Shown here piece after piece: positions 63,116 to 64,000 of a DNA stretch of 64,000 nucleotides. Position 1 is the first letter of the stretch; every line of letters starts with the position of its first letter. This stretch comes from Nitratireductor pacificus pht-3B (GTDB taxonomy: Bacteria > Pseudomonadota > Alphaproteobacteria > Rhizobiales > Rhizobiaceae). The notes under the pieces are model-generated. The model made no database searches. It was given only the letters and a program-made list of their open reading frames with translations, and had not been told where the DNA came from. The stretch spans positions 41,644 to 105,643 of the forward strand of contig NZ_AMRM01000019.1 in the NCBI RefSeq assembly GCF_000300335.1, given 5' to 3'. The position numbers and the translations under genes were made by a program.

Positions 63116-64000
63116 CTATCCCTCGACGAACAGCAGCGCCGGCGTTTCCATGAGCGCTTTCAGTTTCTGAACGAACACGGCCGCATCCCAGCCGTCGATC
63201 ACCCGGTGATCGAAGCTGCAGGAAATGTTCATCATCCGGCGCGGACGGAACTGCTGGCCGTCCCAGGCGGGGCGGATCTGCATCTTGTTGACACCGACGA
63301 TGGCCACCTGCGGATAGTTGATGATGGGCGTGGTCGCGATGGCGCCGAGCGGACCCAGCGAGGTGATCGTGATCGTCCCGCCACCGAGTTCCTCCAGCTT
63401 GATGGAGCCGTCGCGCGCCGCATCGGCAAGCCGCGCCACCTCGGCCGCATTGTCCCAGAGGCCGCTCGCCTCCGCATGGCGCACCACCGGCACGGTCAGC
63501 CCCTGCGGTGTCTGGGTGGCGATGCCCACATGCACCCCGCCATGGCGGTGGATGACCCCGGCCTCATCGTCATAGATCGCGTTCATCTCGGGCTGCTCGC
63601 GCACGGCCTCGACGATGGCGCGCATCAGGAACGGCAGAAGCGTCAGCTTCGGCCTGCCATCCGCCTGCTTGCGGTTGAGGGCCGCGCGCAAATCCTCCAG
63701 CGCGTCCATCTCCACCTCCTCGACGATGGTGATGTGCGGGATATGGCGTTTTGCCTGCGCCATCTTCTCGGCGATCTTGCGGCGCATGCCGATGACGCGC
63801 ACCTCCTCGATCCCGGTATTGGCACGGCGGCTCCCGCCCGACGGGCCGCTGTCGCCGGCATCCGTCCAGTTCTCGAGATCGTCATGGCTGATCCGCCCGC
63901 CGGGGCCGCTGCCGGCGACACGCCTCAGATCGATGCCTTCCTCGCGGGCGCGGGCGCGCACCGAGGGCGAGGCAAGCGGCCGGCTGCCGGCCGGGGGGGG
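63116..64000 (-). CDS. Dihydrolipoamide acyltransferase (E2), probably branched-chain type (partial; N-terminus beyond the right edge)
   Basis: About 295 residues visible, frame open to the window end. Peripheral subunit-binding domain (SRPLASPSVRARAREEGIDLRRVAGSGPGGRI) and the complete catalytic domain with the motif SFDHRVIDG and GGGTITITSLGPLG. The lipoyl domain and start are off the window. Order E2-lpd suggests the bkd operon (branched-chain 2-oxoacid dehydrogenase). The final bases are a run of eight G, which adds prolines to the linker and may mark a contig end. Confidence 0.88.
   Translation of the reverse strand, partial: PPPAGSRPLASPSVRARAREEGIDLRRVAGSGPGGRISHDDLENWTDAGDSGPSGGSRRANTGIEEVRVIGMRRKIAEKMAQAKRHIPHITIVEEVEMDALEDLRAALNRKQADGRPKLTLLPFLMRAIVEAVREQPEMNAIYDDEAGVIHRHGGVHVGIATQTPQGLTVPVVRHAEASGLWDNAAEVARLADAARDGSIKLEELGGGTITITSLGPLGAIATTPIINYPQVAIVGVNKMQIRPAWDGQQFRPRRMMNISCSFDHRVIDGWDAAVFVQKLKALMETPALLFVEG

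Overview
The window is GC-rich, densely coding alphaproteobacterial DNA. Several things point to Hyphomicrobiales (Rhizobiales), probably a Phyllobacteriaceae-like and possibly marine or halotolerant member: the order tlpA/argH-lipoprotein-lysA-TIGR02302 protein, a CpdR-like regulator next to hpt, ftsEX-ydcF-plsC, a CtrA-type site TTAA-N7-TTAA, a SAM-II riboswitch before metA, BioR boxes, palindromic intergenic repeats of rhizobial type, and a complete Na+-NQR. All assignments come from reading translations and motifs; no database search was run.

Layout. 1-2.7 kb: a transmembrane PAS-GGDEF protein (cut by the left edge) with a cysteine-free periplasmic molybdopterin-fold protein upstream, a PruR-DcpA-type pterin-sensing pair, facing a QueD-like protein that lacks the catalytic cysteine. 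2.8-24.9 kb: housekeeping genes (tlpA, argH, lysA, cpdR-like, hpt, ftsEX, plsC, chaC-like, tyrC/hisC, SAM-II-metA, gloB, rpmB). 24.9-25.6 kb: a compact preQ1-I-like riboswitch and a queuosine-precursor transporter. 25.8-39 kb: a catabolic island with MarR regulator, AA_synth protein, UPF0280/ApbE-like protein, 6-hydroxynicotinate reductase, a fused FeS-molybdenum hydroxylase and its FAD subunit, nicotinamidase, and a five-gene branched-chain-type ABC importer. It reads as nicotinamide/nicotinate (or related N-heterocycle) uptake and reductive catabolism. 39.2-44.4 kb: an uncharacterised membrane protein, a GntR regulator and a divergent three-gene TrpXYZ-like ABC importer with paired TA-rich operators. 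44.5-48.1 kb: Trm112-like protein, two tandem LON-domain genes made by a duplication that captured the end of the thioredoxin-TPR gene, a trans-editing deacylase and tRNA-Gly(GCC). 48.2-50.6 kb: bioR-bioY-bioB with BioR boxes. 50.8-53.1 kb: TPP riboswitch, two tenA paralogues and thiD (HMP salvage). 53.2-61.7 kb: CBS protein, small membrane protein, nqrM and apbE divergent from nqrABCDEF. 61.7-64 kb: lpd and the C-terminal part of a 2-oxoacid dehydrogenase E2, cut by the right edge.

Three themes recur. One is RNA or repressor control of cofactor genes (SAM-II, preQ1, TPP, BioR). Another is ApbE-type chemistry: true ApbE serves Na+-NQR, and an ApbE-like UPF0280 protein sits beside 6-hydroxynicotinate reductase. 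The third is long perfect inverted repeats between genes (30, 26 and 44 bp arms).
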